Shown here in pieces: positions 20,437 through 22,063 of a DNA stretch of 22,063 nucleotides. The stretch's first letter is position 1; each line of letters opens with the position of its first letter. The stretch lies in contig JAIPMN010047251.1 of NCBI GenBank assembly GCA_020650975.1, positions 1-22,063 on the forward strand, read 5' to 3'. The stretch is from Apostichopus californicus (lineage: Eukaryota > Echinodermata > Holothuroidea > Aspidochirotida > Stichopodidae). The notes below the pieces were generated by a model. That model did not search any database. It was given only the letters and a program-made list of their open reading frames with translations, and was not told where the DNA came from. A program made the position numbers and the translations under genes.

Positions 20437-20444
20437 TGACGTCA
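20437..20444. promoter_or_regulatory. Consensus CRE (TGACGTCA), second copy
   Basis: A second perfect TGACGTCA, followed by T (TGACGTCAT). A TGACGC half-site-like word lies about 30 bp further on (20475). The pair brackets the splice-acceptor-like tract, so a promoter or enhancer near a gene boundary is conceivable. Confidence 0.35.
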
Positions 20445-21679
20445 TAAGCACCGCATAGACTTTCTTACACTAAGTGACGCTTTAGTCGTTTACGTATTTA
20501 TGTGAATCATGTATAGTCTAATAATTCATGCCAGGCACTATATTGGCTTACGTTTTTATATTTGTTTTTTTTTTCATTTAAATGGAGAACTATTGAGATT
20601 TATCATTTGAACAAATCTGGAGTAGTCTTCCTCATATCAAATTGTTTTACTAGACTGTGTTTACTGTAGTTTGGACCATAAAAGAAATAACATATCAATT
20701 TGACTGTTTCTTGGTTCCAAAGGTTTGTGATTATCCGGCAGTTTTATTCATTTATTGACTGCCAGGATTCATAATAATATTTGTGTGGTCATTCCTATAT
20801 ACGTGTGTGTGTCTTCCGTGAAGGTATTACAGACTTATCAGCAGTGCCGGATTACCTGATAAGAAGATGAGGCGAGGACCAAAGCGACCGGAGTTTCCAA
20901 GGCCAAATGTCTCAAGGTCAAGAGGGCCTTAGGTCCTCTAGGGTTCTTCGTGAATAATAAAACAAGATATAGCAAGTTTCTATTTTGGGGTTGTGCCTGC
21001 CAAAAGCGGTGGATGGGGCAAGCATGTGTGGTCTATTGGATATAGAAAGGTGAAACGTTTGTTCTCATGAAGCTGTACATTTATCATAGAAAGACAAATA
21101 TAGCTTGAAACGTATTGTTGTTATGTCATGGAGGGACAACTTCAACTCTAACCTCAGTATTGCCTCCTTTCTTTTCATACGTACGTATTATGTGAGTTGC
21201 ATGCTTCACTCCTCTGTAAGCCCCCGAATGCCCCTGATGTATGTATTTGTTTGTTGTGGTGGTGGTTTTGCCCGGCAACGATTTTAGGTTGAGCTTTGTT
21301 ATTATTATGGCTGTAATTTATGTCGCTCTTACTCTGTATTTTGTGGTTTAACTTTAACAAATGTTATTTGTTATGTTTCTTCCTTTTGTGCATGATATAT
21401 GTAAGGGGATATCATATTCTGTAATATGCTATGATTGATTTGTGCAAATTCATGTGTTTTGATATTTTTACTATATAGCTTTCACCGTGGTTCACTCACT
21501 CCATGTGTGCGAAATAAAAGGGTTATTCTTTGTTTAATATTTTTTGAAAACGCCGCCTACATGTTTAGCTTCACTGAGCGTCGTTTCGGTGATATTTACC
21601 ATTGAGCTCCAATCTGGTGACCCTACATGCTGTACCTCAAATAGTTTGGTCAACCAAACAGAGGTTGCTATATGTAGAC

Positions 21680-22046
21680 CATGGGTTCCCTAACTGGGGT
21701 GCATGAACACCCAGGGGGTGCGTGAGTCCATCCCAGGGGGTTCGTGAGAAGTTTCTAAAAGTCAAAACTAGAGTACTAGTTGTTGAGCTAACACATGACA
21801 TGTCATATAATTTAGTAATATGCAAAAGTCGTACCTATCGACAAAATCTTTTCGCGTTCCATACGCATATGTTGCTTAGGTAGTACTGTACCATGCATGT
21901 GATACTTGATCTTTTACGAAGCACTGTTATGCGTATTATAGTTTTATAATGACTCAGATCTTGTCTCGAAAAGTTGGGGTTCGTGGACAACTCTGACATC
22001 CAAAGGGGGTTCGTGGGGGGGGGGGGATAAAGTTAGTGAAACCCTG
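21680..22046. mobile_element. hAT-like miniature element (non-autonomous)
   Basis: The left end CATGGGTTCCCTAACTGGGG and the reverse complement of the right end (CAGGGTTTCACTAACTTT) match at most of the first 16 positions, an imperfect terminal inverted repeat. The sub-terminal hairpin GGGTG-CATGAA-CACCC and the repeated GGGGGTTCGTGAG/GGGGTTCGTGGAC blocks near both ends resemble the GGGGTCC...GGACCCC motif common in Charlie-type hAT elements. There is no transposase frame, so it would be mobilised in trans. I did not find a clean 8-bp target duplication (ATGTAGAC against GTATAAGG), which suggests age or a misplaced boundary. Confidence 0.5.
22015..22026 (+). repeat. Poly-G run (12 G)
   Basis: Twelve consecutive G residues follow a GGGGGTTCGT block in the right arm of the hAT-like element. 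It probably grew by slippage from the element's own G-rich sub-terminal repeat. Confidence 0.8.
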
Positions 22047-22063
22047 GTATAAGGGTTATACTA

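Larger units (their letters stand above)
19826..21679. other. AT-rich region with scattered regulatory and splice motifs
   Basis: No complete gene is supported. The region holds a splice-acceptor-like tract ending at 20273, two TGACGTCA elements, and a CAGTGCCGGATTACC word at 20843 that resembles hAT transposon ends but has no partner that I can find. AATAAA words occur near 20954 and 21512. Short plus-strand frames (20049-20282 and 21105-21287) show no recognisable protein. Confidence 0.45.

Noticed and set aside
20843-20960. CAGTGCCGGATTACC resembling a hAT transposon terminus
   Set aside because: No inverted partner or target duplication was found nearby, so it is mentioned only as a word in the regional entry.
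21105-21287. 60-codon plus-strand frame
   Set aside because: Low-complexity, stop-bounded and without any recognisable domain or splice signal.

Overview
The window looks like non-coding DNA from an animal nuclear genome, most plausibly a marine invertebrate, though I cannot name the species or phylum. The evidence is an AT-rich sequence with no dense gene array, a decayed Rex1/CR1-like non-LTR retrotransposon, a hAT-like non-autonomous transposon end pair, splice-acceptor-like pyrimidine tracts, and tandem repeats filling more than half of the sequence. I found no bacterial-style operon, tRNA, rRNA or CRISPR array, and no complete protein-coding gene that I recognise.

Layout from the left. 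Bases 1-540 are unremarkable apart from a 13-base G run. Bases 541-1245 hold two and a half diverged copies of a 250-290 bp dispersed-type repeat ending in a CA-rich microsatellite. Bases 1246-2143 are unique sequence containing one perfect homeodomain-type palindrome. Bases 2144-2549 are a regular 58-bp tandem array of about seven copies. It is followed closely by a 5'-truncated, frameshifted reverse transcriptase fragment with its own 3' tail (about 2600-3810). Bases 3811-5024 are mostly unique, with several short inverted repeats, one of which reuses the core motif of the 58-bp array.

Bases 5025-17000 are an almost unbroken block of three satellites about 12 kb long. Satellite 1 (5055-11762) is built from an 8-bp CAGACANN module, usually paired into 16-mers, with higher-order duplications of about 1.9-2.1 kb. 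It abuts satellite 2 (11763-16185), a 43-bp unit in roughly 100 copies. Satellite 2 abuts satellite 3 (16186-17000), also 43 bp and about 70% identical to satellite 2 by hand alignment, so the two share an ancestor. The long open reading frames in satellite 1 follow from the repeat having no stop codon in any plus-strand frame, and I do not regard them as established genes.

To the right of the satellites, 17001-18573 is unique sequence with a splice-signal pair. Bases 18574-18955 are a fourth tandem array of 20-21 bp units, which reads as a seven-residue VPKFLNL-type repeat. Bases 18956-21679 contain the best, still weak, candidates for exons of an ordinary gene (19613-19825 and the region after the acceptor at 20273) and two perfect TGACGTCA elements 348 bp apart. 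Bases 21680-22046 resemble a hAT-family miniature element.

No set of genes working together can be read from this window. The main interest is the satellite architecture: direct fusion of unrelated and related arrays, an inverted flank at the left edge, apparent CpG decay inside the 16-mer, a recurrent 28-bp deletion unit, and higher-order repeats in at least two of the families.
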